DNA of 64,000 nucleotides, from NCBI GenBank assembly GCA_965249765.1, contig CBDFMR010000005.1, positions 1,736,001-1,800,000 of the forward strand. Reading direction: 5' to 3'. Made by a program: the position numbers and the translations under genes. Positions 52,472 through 62,570 of this stretch are shown piece by piece. Origin of the DNA: CBDFMR01 sp965249765. GTDB taxonomy: Bacteria > Bacteroidota > Bacteroidia > Chitinophagales > Saprospiraceae. The first letter of the stretch is position 1. The number at the start of each line of letters is the position of its first letter. A model generated the notes under the pieces. That model had not been told where the DNA came from, searched no databases, and saw only the letters and a program-made list of their open reading frames with translations.

Positions 52472-55177
52472 TTGAAGAATTTGAAGAACTTGAATTACAT
52501 AGCTTTTAGTTTTTGTCTTGCATTATCTACTGGATTGGCTGCTCAGGAAGCAGTGGATTCATCTACTTTGATTATGATAGACACCCTCAATGAGACCTCG
52601 ACCAAGCTAGATTCCACTTCTCGAGACTCTCTGATAGAATCCGTACAATTTTCTAAGGACAGTCTTAATGGAGAGATAATTTATGGGGCAAGAGATACTC
52701 AATGGGTCGATCTTAAGTTAAATCAAGTACATCTCTTTGGAGACGCATATGTGGAATATCAGCAATACTCCATCAAAGCAGGCTATATCATCTTTGACTT
52801 CGAGAATGACCTGGCTTACGCCGAAGGAATAACAACAAAGAGGGTAGAAAACTCTGAGGAAGGAGATGTGGAATCAGAAGAAGAAAAAATGATTCAAAAG
52901 CCTCAATTTTCTGATGGTAGACAAACGTTTACATACAATAAATTAAAGTATAACTTTAAGACTAAAAAAGGGATCGTATATGATGCTGTTACGGAGCATG
53001 AAGATCTATTCTTGCACGGAACCAAGACGAAATTTGTCTCAGCTGATTCCCTCCATGAAGAAGATCACATATACAACAAAGATGCACTGATTACCACTTG
53101 TGACCACGAGACGCCGCACTATGGTATCAGAACGAGAAAGCTGAAGGTAATACCAGATCGCCTGGCTGTTGTCGGACCGGCAAACCTTGAAATTGCAGGA
53201 GTTCCGACGCCACTTTTTTTACCATTTGGGTTTTTCCCACTGTCATCTGGACGGTCGGCAGGCCTCATTTTTCCAGATGATTATGAGTATTCTCAGGAGT
53301 TGGGATTTGGTTTGCGAGAGTTTGGATATTATTTCCCTCTAAGTGATTATATGGATCTCAAGCTCACAGGAGATATTTATACACGCGGTACATGGGCGCT
53401 CAGAAGTGAGATGAACTACAATAAGCGATATGCTTTTAATGGAATAATCAGACTTGGATACTCTGACAGGAAGTCCGAGAATAGTCTTGACGGATCCATC
53501 TCATCTAAAAAAGCATTTTCCATTCAGGTCAACCATAATCAGTCTGCAAAAGCTCATCCATATAGAAAGATTCAAGGCTCGATAAGGATGCAGTCCAATG
53601 ATTACCAAAGTGACAATTACCGAGATGTTGGTTCACAATTCACAAACATTTACAATTCCAATTTCTACTACAATCACTCATTACCTGGCACTCCTTTTAG
53701 TTTGAGAGCAGGGATGAAACATGATCAGAATACTCAGACTGGCGTGGTAAATCTTACCTTACCTGATGTCATTGTCAATATGAATACGATTTATCCCTTC
53801 AAGAGAAAGAAAGCAACAGGAGGAGAGAGATGGTACGAGGAGTTTTCCTTGAAGTACGATGGTTCGTTCAAGAACTATGTCAAGACCCAGGACAGCATCC
53901 TTTTTACTAGCGAATTACTGGAGGACCTAAATTATGGTTTCTCTCATAAAGCAAGCACAGGGGCTTCATTTAGAGTTTTAGATTATTTCAACTTCACGCC
54001 CAATGCTAGATACGAAGAGTTGTGGTTTTTTAGATTTAATGAGAAAGTTCTTTCTGGTGAGGCAAGGCTAGATTCTACATTGGTGGATATTGATGATGAA
54101 GGAAATGAGATCTATGACTACTTTGAAGTTTTTGATACCGATGATATCACCCGCAATGGCTTTAAGCCATATCGCCGTTATGATATAGGCGCCAATCTAT
54201 CTACCCAGCTCTTTGGCACCAAGACATTCGGCAGTGGATGGTTAAGAGGACTGCGACACGTTATCAAGCCCACTGTAGGGTTTACTTTCTCACCAGACAC
54301 CAAAGTTCAATATCAAGAAGTCCTCGATATCAATCCTGACCCACTAGTAACTGAACTTGAGGAATACAGCCCATTCATAGGTGGCCCATTCGGCACGCCA
54401 TCGTTGAGAGATAGGCAAGCAGCCATCACATATTCTCTTGTCAATATTTTTGAAGGCAAGTACTTTTCTAAATCGGACAGCACAGAGAAGAAATTTAAAC
54501 TGTTCGACAATATTACCATGAGTGGCCGATATAACTTTGCTGCAGATTCTTTGAACTGGAGTAAGCTCAATATGAGAGGCAACGCAAGATTCTTTGGTGG
54601 ACTGACCACATTCTCATTCTCAGCAACGTTTGACCCATATTTGAAAAATGAAGACTTTAAACAGATTAACCAATCGGTCTGGAATCAAAAGAAACGTCCT
54701 TTTGACTTTGAAAGCCTGATGGGTAATCTGTCCACAAACTTTACCTTCAAGGACGTCCGCGACCTATTTAGAAAGGAAGCCGACCCCAAAGATGAAAAGA
54801 AGCTATTGGCTGGTGAACAACCACTGCTGGACATCCTTGACAACTTTAATATTCGTCACAATCTTGGATTCCGAATGAGTAAAAATCCGACTAGGGAGAG
54901 CTTTGAAGTCGCTACCCATACATTGGCGATGAATGGGAGAGTAAAACTCACTGACAACTGGAATATTAATGTTCAGAATATATCCTACGATTTCAAGAAT
55001 AAAACTTTTGTCTATCCGGCATTTACCTTTTCGAGGAATCTTCATTGCTGGAAAATGGACCTTAGCTGGTATCCTGCTCTCAACACTTACAGCTTTTTCA
55101 TTGGAATCAAATCTAATAGCCTCAATTTTGTCAAGTACAATTATGGCAAGAACAGATATGACGGTAGGGGATTTTAG
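52472..55177 (+). CDS. Bacteroidota LptD-like LPS-assembly outer membrane protein
   Basis: Read from TTG 52472 (LKNLKNLNYIAFSFCLALS), which gives a proper signal peptide ending at AAQ; no in-frame ATG fits. About 901 residues: an OstA-like beta-jellyroll (about 70-260 with LNQVHLFGDAYVEYQQYSIK and HLFGDAYVE), then a long beta-barrel rich in alternating aromatic residues, ending SLNFVKYNYGKNRYDGRGF. It inserts lipopolysaccharide in the outer leaflet. The gene is divergent from the amidase and monocistronic. The family annotation is good; the partner LptE is not seen. Confidence 0.88.
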   Translation: MKNLKNLNYIAFSFCLALSTGLAAQEAVDSSTLIMIDTLNETSTKLDSTSRDSLIESVQFSKDSLNGEIIYGARDTQWVDLKLNQVHLFGDAYVEYQQYSIKAGYIIFDFENDLAYAEGITTKRVENSEEGDVESEEEKMIQKPQFSDGRQTFTYNKLKYNFKTKKGIVYDAVTEHEDLFLHGTKTKFVSADSLHEEDHIYNKDALITTCDHETPHYGIRTRKLKVIPDRLAVVGPANLEIAGVPTPLFLPFGFFPLSSGRSAGLIFPDDYEYSQELGFGLREFGYYFPLSDYMDLKLTGDIYTRGTWALRSEMNYNKRYAFNGIIRLGYSDRKSENSLDGSISSKKAFSIQVNHNQSAKAHPYRKIQGSIRMQSNDYQSDNYRDVGSQFTNIYNSNFYYNHSLPGTPFSLRAGMKHDQNTQTGVVNLTLPDVIVNMNTIYPFKRKKATGGERWYEEFSLKYDGSFKNYVKTQDSILFTSELLEDLNYGFSHKASTGASFRVLDYFNFTPNARYEELWFFRFNEKVLSGEARLDSTLVDIDDEGNEIYDYFEVFDTDDITRNGFKPYRRYDIGANLSTQLFGTKTFGSGWLRGLRHVIKPTVGFTFSPDTKVQYQEVLDINPDPLVTELEEYSPFIGGPFGTPSLRDRQAAITYSLVNIFEGKYFSKSDSTEKKFKLFDNITMSGRYNFAADSLNWSKLNMRGNARFFGGLTTFSFSATFDPYLKNEDFKQINQSVWNQKKRPFDFESLMGNLSTNFTFKDVRDLFRKEADPKDEKKLLAGEQPLLDILDNFNIRHNLGFRMSKNPTRESFEVATHTLAMNGRVKLTDNWNINVQNISYDFKNKTFVYPAFTFSRNLHCWKMDLSWYPALNTYSFFIGIKSNSLNFVKYNYGKNRYDGRGF

Positions 55178-55273
55178 ATCGCATTTTAATATAGTAAAGT
55201 AGCGAATATTAATAATACCATCACTGGCATTCTTACATAAACTGCTAGTAAAAAATAAACATTCCGAATTTTA

Positions 55274-55771
55274 TTATTCCATACGAATCACCTTTGCTGT
55301 ATACACTCCTGATGTGCTTACTATTCTTATGACATAGAATCCAGGTAGCAAGTCCTCAGGACATTGCCATTCTACGATTATATCGTCAGATAGTGACTGA
55401 GGTGAGAAATCTATATTCTCCAATACACGACCTTCAATATCTAGAATACTAATTGAATGAATCTCATCACCTGCCGTGTATTTTGAAAATCTAATGGTCA
55501 GCTTATCGGTGAACGGATTGGGATAAACCTTTAGTAATGTACTCTCTACTGACTCTGTTTCGTCTATGCTAGATATTACATGATCACCTGTTGACTCACC
55601 TACCGCAATTGTATCAGGCTCAAGGCATAAAAACACAGTAAGGTACGACAACATGCCATATTTTTTACTTGACTCTACAATATTACCTCTCACTCTTACC
55701 TCAGAATCATTGTCATACTCGTTCTCTAGTAAATATTGGGCATTCTGAACCTTGACAGGTGCACATCGCAA
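55274..55771 (-). pseudogene. C-terminal fragment of a T9SS-exported protein
   Basis: 165 codons on the minus strand end in a type A T9SS sorting domain (VYPNPFTDKLTIRFSKY to GVYTAKVIRME). Upstream, the reading frame is cut near 55765-55772 where IS21 istB homology begins on the other strand. The N-terminal signal and functional domain are lost; the remaining part (NEYDNDSEVRVRGNIVESS) has no recognised domain. It is the 3' piece of a gene destroyed by the IS21-related rearrangement. Confidence 0.75.
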
Positions 55772-56423
55772 AATGGGAATGTTTATCCGCCTGAGTAAAT
55801 TAAGATATCAAGCTACCCTACATGATATTGATTGTTCAGTAAAAAGAAATCTGTCTAAAGAAAAATTGATGCTGTTGGCCGATTGCTCTTTTATTGATCG
55901 GGGAGAAAATATTTTAATCTCGGGAGCTACTGGCTCAGGTAAATCCTATTTAAGTTGTGCTCTGGGACATCACGCTTGCGTTCAAGGTTACCGAACACTT
56001 TACTTCAACATGAATAGATTCACCCAACAAATCGGCCTGGCTAAAATGGATGGCTCTTTGATCAAATGGTTGGATCGCATGAGAAAAGCCAAACTTATCA
56101 TCCTAGATGACTTCGGATTACAACCCATCTCACATGATATCAAACTGATCATTTTACAAATACTTGAAGATCGATACGAAAAATCAGCTACCATGATCTG
56201 TTCTCAATTACCACCAAACAAATGGCATGAATATTTTGCTGAACCAACCATCGCTGATGCCATCATGGATCGTATTACCCCTAAGGCCCATCGCATCGAA
56301 TTAAAAGGAGACAGTCTGAGAACTAAATCTAAATATATATCTTAGCAATGAATTTTGTCGTAGTTATCCACAGGGAGTCAAATAGACCAGAATGAGGGGG
56401 TCAAAGGTTTCGGAATACTCACT
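55765..56423 (+). mobile_element. IS21-family remnant (istB and right end)
   Basis: istB homology starts near 55770, without its first about 50-60 codons and without istA. The far end is marked by the point where the Rieske gene frame resumes (GYHG at 56424-56435); on the minus strand the element starts TGAGTATTCCGAAACC. The left end is missing, so no pair of terminal repeats or target duplication can be seen. Confidence 0.8.
55772..56345 (+). pseudogene. istB: IS21 helper ATPase IstB, N-terminally truncated
   Basis: About 190 residues of a family length of about 245. Walker A ISGATGSGKSY, Walker B IILDDFGLQP, and the C-terminal HRIELKGDSLR are present, as in IstB. The first homologous residues are KLRYQATLHDIDCSVKR; everything upstream is replaced by the T9SS gene remnant. 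The partner transposase istA is absent, so the element cannot move on its own. A fragment of a second copy is at 46096-46252. Confidence 0.85.
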
Positions 56424-56738
56424 ACCATGGTAGCCGCATGTGATTTTCCTCTTCTTACTAGGCTGATTGACCAAAGTAAATCCTCTATGAGTACAGACAT
56501 TGGACATACATGTAATAGAGTCGCTTTGTCTACAAAGTATCAAGGGTTCACTGATAAAACCATCGAGTAATTCAATAGGATGAAGGTTGACCTCAGGGTT
56601 GAATAGTAAATCCTCATCTCCTAAATATTGCCAACTACTTCCAAATATTTTGTCTTTGGACAATTCCCAAACATCATCGGAAAGGTAAAATGAAGAAGAC
56701 AAGGTATCTGCAATTTTTATGTCATTCTCATTTTCCAT
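56424..56738 (-). pseudogene. Rieske oxygenase, N-terminal part only
   Basis: 105 codons of genuine sequence from ATG 56738, after which the frame reads into the IS21 end (stop at 56364). A complete Rieske [2Fe-2S] motif is present: CTHRG and CGYHG with 15-17 residues between. The N-terminal pattern (FGSSWQYLGDEDLL) resembles ring-hydroxylating dioxygenase alpha subunits or choline-monooxygenase-like proteins. The mononuclear-iron catalytic domain is missing. It starts 11 bp inside the methyltransferase gene end, so the two were co-translated. Confidence 0.85.
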
Positions 56739-57676
56739 TCTTGATAAATTTGTAAATATTTGCTCTCTTTAGTTCCTTCCGTGCTGAGAGTGAAAAACTC
56801 CTCTTCTCAATTTGAGAAATGATCTTATCACTCGTCATTAAGTCATTGCAATGCTTTAACCCTTTCTTATATTCATATAAATAAAGGACGCCATCTTCCT
56901 TGAGTGAGAGGTAGATAGACTCAAGCATTTGCTTCTTTTTGGAGAAATGATGAAAACTACTCCTACATATCACCTTGTCATATGCATTTTGGTGCAGACC
57001 CGTAAGTTTCTTGTCTCCCTTTAATACTTCCATCTTAGATATTCCACGCAGTTTTGATAGCTTGTCTAGCCTCACATCAAGGTATTCCAAAAGTAGATTC
57101 TGAATCTCTTGTAGATGAACCTCAGTATCGGGGTAAATGATTTGCAATAGAATACCTATTGTGCCTAAGCCAGCGCCTATATCGGCAACGACGTCATCTT
57201 TTTCGATACTTATAAAATCGAAGCTCTTGTAATAGATTATTGTCTCTATCTATGGGTAGCGTTGCTTTCTCTCTGAATAAATTGGACCGAAGATTCACCA
57301 GAATATCGGCATGATCAAGGAGAATTTCCTTTTCCTTCGTTGTGAATAGATCCCAGTTGGATGAAAACTTAATACTATCCTTATATCCTGTTTCGATCCA
57401 CATGTAAGACTGTATCAATCGATCTCTTGCCTCGTCAGAATAAGGCTTCTTTGAAACCCAATAGGGCGGAGATGTAAGAGCATTGAACACTGAATCAACC
57501 TTTTCTATTAATCCCAGATATTGCCTTAAGGTATCCGACTTTTCATTGAGTACAAATTCCCGATAATAATTTAATCCTTCAACATAGAGACTGTCATGAT
57601 TTCTTGCTTGTCCAAAGAGACCAAAGGTCATGCCTGATATAACAAGGGTGGCAAGAATATATTTGACAAGTACCAT
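56728..57676 (-). pseudogene. SAM-dependent methyltransferase-like protein with signal peptide, frameshifted
   Basis: The first frame runs from ATG 57676 (MVLVKYILATLVISG, a signal peptide) to TGA 57194. A second frame, without a start codon, runs on from about 57230 to 56728 and carries motif I (DVVADIGAGLGTIGI) and CRSSFHHFSKKKQML. The two join if one T is removed near 57222-57226 (GAGCTTCGAT to GAGCTCGAT), giving LLQELDFISIEKDDVV. One gene of about 315 codons is thus split by a 1-bp insertion. Motif I and the SFHH region are typical of class I methyltransferases; the N-terminal signal is unusual for such an enzyme. It overlaps the Rieske start. Confidence 0.7.
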
Positions 57677-57681
57677 GTTCT

Positions 57682-57895
57682 TCAAAGTAACTTATTGAAG
57701 ATTCTCCACATTACATTAAGGACAACCGAAACGAGTAGCATACTTACCAAGGGAAAATAAAACTTAACATTCCCATCTGTTGATCTAAAGTCTAAGAAGA
57801 TTGCCAAACCACTTGAAAACTCCTGGAAATGCATAAACTATTATCCCCACTAAGGTGATGAGCACTCCAACGAGGATAATAATTTTTCCATTCAT
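57682..57895 (-). pseudogene. DUF2905-like small membrane protein, frameshifted
   Basis: ATG 57895 gives MNGKIIILVGVLITLVG and then FPGVFKWFGNLLRL-stop. A one-base shift near 57785-57793 continues DFRSTDGNVKFYFPLV and MLLVSVVLNVMWRIFNKLL, ending at TGA 57682-57684. The order (helix, GxL, D-F/I-R, N-x-x-F-Y-F-P, helix) is that of DUF2905. The gene sits 6 bp before the methyltransferase start on the same strand. Confidence 0.6.
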
Positions 57896-57934
57896 GACTA
57901 GGCAATTCCAATCATATAAAGATAAGGTATCCCA

Positions 57935-58279
57935 TTAATCCGCGGAATGCTCCTCTTCGCCTACTGGTTCGTCACTTGTGGTGACATAAGATTCATCAGA
58001 ATCGAAATCGTAGAAAAAGAAAAGAGGCTTCTCGTAACGCATTATGTCAATATACGAAGGATACTTTTCTACTCTGAGAAAAACATAAAACGTCTTCTTC
58101 CCATTTTTTTCTTCACAATAGTTTTCAAGCGTATAATCTCTAGTAAATCGGAGAATAGCGTTTCCAGAAGGGATGTTCATATGGATACCATAATCTGTCT
58201 TTTCTCCTTGAACATTTCTTCCATATAGGAATACTTTGTAAAACTCAAATTCTTCGATAATAAAATTTGTTAGTGCCAT
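57935..58279 (-). CDS. Conserved hypothetical protein
   Basis: 114 residues, no signal or membrane segment, beta-rich and rich in aromatic residues (FYKVFLYGRN, YDFDSDESYVT) with an acidic C-terminus. No family recognised. It is divergent from the outer-membrane gene at 58385 and upstream of the DUF2905 gene (39 bp). Confidence 0.6.
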   Translation of the reverse strand: MALTNFIIEEFEFYKVFLYGRNVQGEKTDYGIHMNIPSGNAILRFTRDYTLENYCEEKNGKKTFYVFLRVEKYPSYIDIMRYEKPLFFFYDFDSDESYVTTSDEPVGEEEHSAD

Positions 58280-58373
58280 GTCTTTTCAATTTGACTCAAA
58301 TGTAAATAAGGGAGGTGAAATGACATAATGTTACTTTCTAAGTATTTAGTATTTAAAATTTCATGACAAGTTT

Positions 58374-58381
58374 TAAATTTG
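58374..58381 (+). promoter_or_regulatory. TAnnTTTG box immediately before an ATG
   Basis: TAAATTTG ends 3 bases before ATG 58385, so the transcript would start at or inside the start codon. The start may instead be a few codons further (58391), or transcription may start from another site. Confidence 0.35.
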
Positions 58382-58384
58382 ACA

Positions 58385-59203
58385 ATGATTCTAAAGAAAC
58401 TATCATTTTTCTTGATTCTGTATGCTAGTTCCATGGGTCTCTGTGCCCAGGATTACCAAGCGTCAGCTACTTTGCCACAGGGCTTATGGGAGGTTAAATT
58501 GTTCAATAATCTATACTCTCAAACTGCATTGCAGCAACGATCTACTTTTTTTACTTCTTCAATACAGGCTTTATATGGGATTAATGATCGGTTTAACATA
58601 GGAGTTACTTCTCGTCTTAGAAGAACTAGCAGAGATATAGGGGATTCATCACCTTTTGATGTATTCGCGGGTGGGGATGGACCTGTGAGGTCTGGAATAA
58701 CCGGCATGGGGCCTCTGTTGAGACTTACTCCTAAAGAATCGTGGAAAAGATTGTCCATACAAGCATATGTTCTTTTTCCTTTGGGAAATGACCTTGATGG
58801 GAGAAAAGGTAATCTGTTTATCGATTGGTCAGGTCCTGTGGTAGGTGTACAATTATTGAGTGACAAAAGACTTTCAGGTAAATTCAACCTCTTTACGGAA
58901 TTTGGGATCTTGATAGAAGATATCGGAAAGAAGGATCAGCATGTCAATCGATTCTCGAGCCCCTTAACTTTGATTCTAAATTATTATCCTCAACACCGAT
59001 CTACCTTGTATCTTCTGACAACCTATTCCCCTTATTACCTCAAAAATTACGACTACTATTACCAGTTGGGGCTAGGTGCAAAATATTCGTTAAACGCCCA
59101 TTTAGAGATTGAAGTATTATATAGTATTTTTCGAAACGAATTCCTTAATACTGTTCAGGGGGAGGCTAGCACTTATAATCTCGGCTTTCGGATAAGCTTA
59201 TAA
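58385..59203 (+). CDS. Outer-membrane beta-barrel protein
   Basis: About 272 residues from ATG 58385 (MILKKLSFFLILYASS): signal peptide ending CAQ, then about ten to twelve amphipathic strands with frequent aromatic girdle residues, ending NLGFRISL, typical of barrel proteins. The segment SSIQALYGINDRFNIGV resembles small transporter/porin-like barrels. No specific family is assigned. It is intact and monocistronic, convergent with the PhoH gene. Confidence 0.75.
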   Translation: MILKKLSFFLILYASSMGLCAQDYQASATLPQGLWEVKLFNNLYSQTALQQRSTFFTSSIQALYGINDRFNIGVTSRLRRTSRDIGDSSPFDVFAGGDGPVRSGITGMGPLLRLTPKESWKRLSIQAYVLFPLGNDLDGRKGNLFIDWSGPVVGVQLLSDKRLSGKFNLFTEFGILIEDIGKKDQHVNRFSSPLTLILNYYPQHRSTLYLLTTYSPYYLKNYDYYYQLGLGAKYSLNAHLEIEVLYSIFRNEFLNTVQGEASTYNLGFRISL

Positions 59204-59241
59204 AGTTCTCATCTTTTCATTTTGAAACGTCGACAGCATCA

Positions 59242-60558
59242 CTATAGAAGCTTATTTGCCATGTCTGCGAGCTCTGACCTTTCTCCTTTTATTAATTTTA
59301 CGTGAGCAAATAAACTATTCCCCTTTAGTTTGTCTATAATATATGAAAGGCCATTGCTATTCTCGTCGAGATAAGGGGTATCAATTTGTTGTACATCTCC
59401 CGTAAAGACAATTTTGGTTCCTTCGCCCGCTCTTGTGATGATGGTCTTTATCTCATGTGGGGTTAGGTTTTGTGCTTCATCGACGATAAACATGGTATTT
59501 GTGAGGCTTCTTCCTCGTATGAAATTTAAAGCGGTGATTGTCAATCCTCCATTCTCTTGCAGATTCTCCAGCCACTTCTTCTTTTTGGCATTGTCACGGT
59601 ACTGAGACTTGATCACTTTTAAGTTGTCCCATAAGGGAGCCATATAAGGAGAAATCTTATCGTCAGCACTTCCCGGTAAAAAGCCAATATCTCGATTCCC
59701 TAATGGGATGATAGGTCTCGACAATATTATCTGGTCGTAATTGTTCTTTTGCTCTAGGGCAGCTGCAAGTGCCAGCAAGGTCTTTCCTGTTCCCGCAACA
59801 CCTTGTAACGCTATGAGTCTTATCTCATCATTGAGCAATGCATTGATGGCAAATGTTTGCTCAGCATTCTTTGGTCTGATGCCATAAGCATATTGTTTCT
59901 CTACCAGTTCTATTTGATCGGAATTTGAGTTATATCTTGCTAGTGCTGATTGTGAGCAGTTGTTTAGCACATAGTATCCGTTGGAAACTTTTGCATCAGC
60001 AAGTACTCCTTCTTCATCTATCGTCTTTCTCTCGTATAGTGACTTAATAATTTCACTATCAAGATCATGCAATGCGCTAGAATAGGTCTCGCTCAAATTA
60101 TCTACATCATCTACTTTCCCTGTTTTGTAGTCTTCCGCTTGCAGACCTATAGCCTTTGCCTTGATCCGAAGATTGATGTCTTTGGCTACCATGATGACTT
60201 TATCACCATACTCTTTCTTGAGCGATAGAGCACAGTTTAGAATTCTATGATCATTCTTTACAGTACCATAAACTTCATTGGCGTCTAAACCATTGGGTTG
60301 AGGACTCATGACAATTTTCAGTTTCCCTTTGTGCTCACCAAGTGGTATCCACGAGTTGAAGTATTTCTCCTCAGATAACTTATCAAGGAATCTAATAACA
60401 TTCCGAGCCTCAAAATTCCTGGTATCGTTACCGTTTTTAAAAGTGTCAAGTTCCTCTAGGACTGTGATGGGAATCGCTATATCATTTTCCTCAAAATTAG
60501 TAATAGCGTTATGATCAAATAGAAGAACAGATGTGTCTAAGACAAAAAGTTTTGGCAT
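59242..60558 (-). CDS. PIN-PhoH family ATPase (PhoH2/YlaK-like)
   Basis: 438 residues. An N-terminal PIN nuclease domain (VLDTSVLLFDHNA, then Asp/Glu residues in ITVLEELDTFK and NDHRILNCA) is followed by a PhoH helicase-like domain with Walker A QGVAGTGKTLLALA, Walker B FIVDEAQNLTPHE and TGDVQQIDTPYLD. Members are thought to act as RNA-unwinding ribonucleases. It is transcribed alone, upstream of TypA on the same strand. Confidence 0.95.
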   Translation of the reverse strand: MPKLFVLDTSVLLFDHNAITNFEENDIAIPITVLEELDTFKNGNDTRNFEARNVIRFLDKLSEEKYFNSWIPLGEHKGKLKIVMSPQPNGLDANEVYGTVKNDHRILNCALSLKKEYGDKVIMVAKDINLRIKAKAIGLQAEDYKTGKVDDVDNLSETYSSALHDLDSEIIKSLYERKTIDEEGVLADAKVSNGYYVLNNCSQSALARYNSNSDQIELVEKQYAYGIRPKNAEQTFAINALLNDEIRLIALQGVAGTGKTLLALAAALEQKNNYDQIILSRPIIPLGNRDIGFLPGSADDKISPYMAPLWDNLKVIKSQYRDNAKKKKWLENLQENGGLTITALNFIRGRSLTNTMFIVDEAQNLTPHEIKTIITRAGEGTKIVFTGDVQQIDTPYLDENSNGLSYIIDKLKGNSLFAHVKLIKGERSELADMANKLL

Positions 60559-60664
60559 TGGACAAACATTTATATTATAAAAATAACTAATATGTTTGAC
60601 CCATCAAAAGAATTGCACAAGAAACATTGAAGTTTTAAAATATTGAAATGGGAAATATATATTA

Positions 60665-62473
60665 CTAGGCTTGTCCAGACCGACTTGCACGTTTACGTTC
60701 GTGCTCGTCTAGATAGATTTTTCTCAACCTGATGGACTTTGGAGTAACCTCAACGTATTCATCACCACCAACATATTCCATGGCTTCTTCTAATGAAAAT
60801 TTAATAGCCGGAGCGATGGAAATTTTGTCATCAGATCCTGAGGCTCGCATGTTAGTCAATTTCTTGGTCTTGGTGACATTGATAATGATGTCTTCAGCTC
60901 TTGTATTTTCTCCAATAACCTGTCCGCCGTAGACATCTTCATTTGGATCAATAAAAAATTTACCACGTTCCTGAAGTTTGTCTAGTGAGTAGGGGATAGA
61001 AATTCCTGCATCCATGGAGATGAGAGATCCATTCCTACTATTTTCAATTTCCCCTTTCCAAGGTTCGTACCCATTAAATCTATGGGAAATCACAGCCTCG
61101 CCCGCTGAAACTGTCAGGATGGGATTGGTAAGTCCTATCAAGCCTCGCGCAGGAATTTTAAACTCAATATTGACACGATCATCTTTCTTTTCGATATTTG
61201 TGATGTCTCCTTTTCTTTTGGTTACAATTTCTATAACCTTACCTGAATACACTTCACTTACATTTACAAATAAAAGCTCGACAGGCTCATGCTTGTATCC
61301 ATCTATTTCTTTGATGACAACCTTTGGCTGACCCAGTTGCATCTCATATCCTTCTCTCCTCATCGTTTCTACGAGAATCGATAAGTGGAGGATTCCCCTA
61401 CCATAGACGAGTAATTTATCGGGTGAGTCAGTCTCATCGACGCGCAGTGCTAGGTTTTTTTCTGTTTCTTTAAATAAGCGATCTCTTATATGTCTGGATG
61501 TGACAAACTTGCCCTCTTTTCCAAAAAATGGAGAATTATTGATCGTGAACAACATGCTCATTGATGGTTCGTCAATGGCTATTGGCTTTAGGGCTTCAGG
61601 ATTCTCGATCGTACTAATGGTGTCACCTATATCAAAGTTTTCAAGTCCCATGATGGCAACAATTTCACCAGCCTTAACTTCTTCTTTCGTCTTCTGCTTG
61701 CCAAGACCTTCAAATAGATAAAGCTCTTTGACCGTCGATTTGTGATTTTGTCCGTCACGTTGCATAACGACTACTTGATCTCCTGCCTTGATACTACCTC
61801 GATGTACCCTGCCTACAGCGATCCTTCCAGTGTATGAAGAGTAATCCAATGAACTAATCTGCATCTGTAGATCGCCAACATTTTCCTTCGGAGGATCAAA
61901 ATGTGAAATAATTGTATCCAATAAATATGACACATCTGTGGTAGGAGTGTTATAATCTTCTCCCATCCATCCTTCTTTTGACGAACCATATACGACAGGA
62001 TAATCTAGCTGTTCTTCTGTAGCCTCTAATGCAAACATGAGATCAAAGACTTTCTCGTTGGCTAACTCGGGATCACAATTTGGCTTGTCCACTTTATTTA
62101 CAACAACGATAGGTTTAAGTCCTAACTCGAGTGCCTTTTGTAGAACAAATCTAGTTTGAGGCATGGGACCTTCAAAAGCATCAACAAGAAGGAGTACTCC
62201 ATCAGCCATATTAAGAACTCTCTCCACCTCTCCACCGAAGTCGGAGTGACCCGGTGTATCGATAATATTGATCTTAGTGTCTTCATATCTGACCGATACA
62301 TTCTTTGAGAGAATGGTGATCCCACGTTCTTTTTCCAGATCATTGGAGTCGAGGATCAAGTCATCCACTTCCTGGTTGTCCCTAAAAAGTTTTACCTGAT
62401 GTAGAATACGATCTACAAGGGTGGTCTTGCCATGGTCAACGTGAGCGATAATTGCTATATTTCTTAAATCCAT
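60665..62473 (-). CDS. typA: Ribosome-associated GTPase TypA/BipA
   Basis: 602 residues with the translational GTPase motifs AHVDHGKTTLVD (G1), RGITILS (G2), DTPGHSDFG (G3), NKVDKP (G4) and SSKEG (G5), followed by the BipA C-terminal domain (GRGILHLSILVETMRREG, GLTNPILTVSAGEAVI). It binds 50S precursors and helps large-subunit assembly, notably at low temperature or under stress. The gene is intact and monocistronic. Confidence 0.97.
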   Translation of the reverse strand: MDLRNIAIIAHVDHGKTTLVDRILHQVKLFRDNQEVDDLILDSNDLEKERGITILSKNVSVRYEDTKINIIDTPGHSDFGGEVERVLNMADGVLLLVDAFEGPMPQTRFVLQKALELGLKPIVVVNKVDKPNCDPELANEKVFDLMFALEATEEQLDYPVVYGSSKEGWMGEDYNTPTTDVSYLLDTIISHFDPPKENVGDLQMQISSLDYSSYTGRIAVGRVHRGSIKAGDQVVVMQRDGQNHKSTVKELYLFEGLGKQKTKEEVKAGEIVAIMGLENFDIGDTISTIENPEALKPIAIDEPSMSMLFTINNSPFFGKEGKFVTSRHIRDRLFKETEKNLALRVDETDSPDKLLVYGRGILHLSILVETMRREGYEMQLGQPKVVIKEIDGYKHEPVELLFVNVSEVYSGKVIEIVTKRKGDITNIEKKDDRVNIEFKIPARGLIGLTNPILTVSAGEAVISHRFNGYEPWKGEIENSRNGSLISMDAGISIPYSLDKLQERGKFFIDPNEDVYGGQVIGENTRAEDIIINVTKTKKLTNMRASGSDDKISIAPAIKFSLEEAMEYVGGDEYVEVTPKSIRLRKIYLDEHERKRASRSGQA

Positions 62474-62570
62474 TAACTTCGAATTTCTATTTGCGGCTGC
62501 AAATGTAGTCTAATAGATAAGATAATAATCCTAAGATTGACATTAGTCTTACTTATAATGTATAGCTCAG

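Noticed and set aside
58519..58887. Minus-strand ORF of 122 codons
   Set aside because: Shadow of the outer-membrane barrel gene, whose strand pattern is clear.
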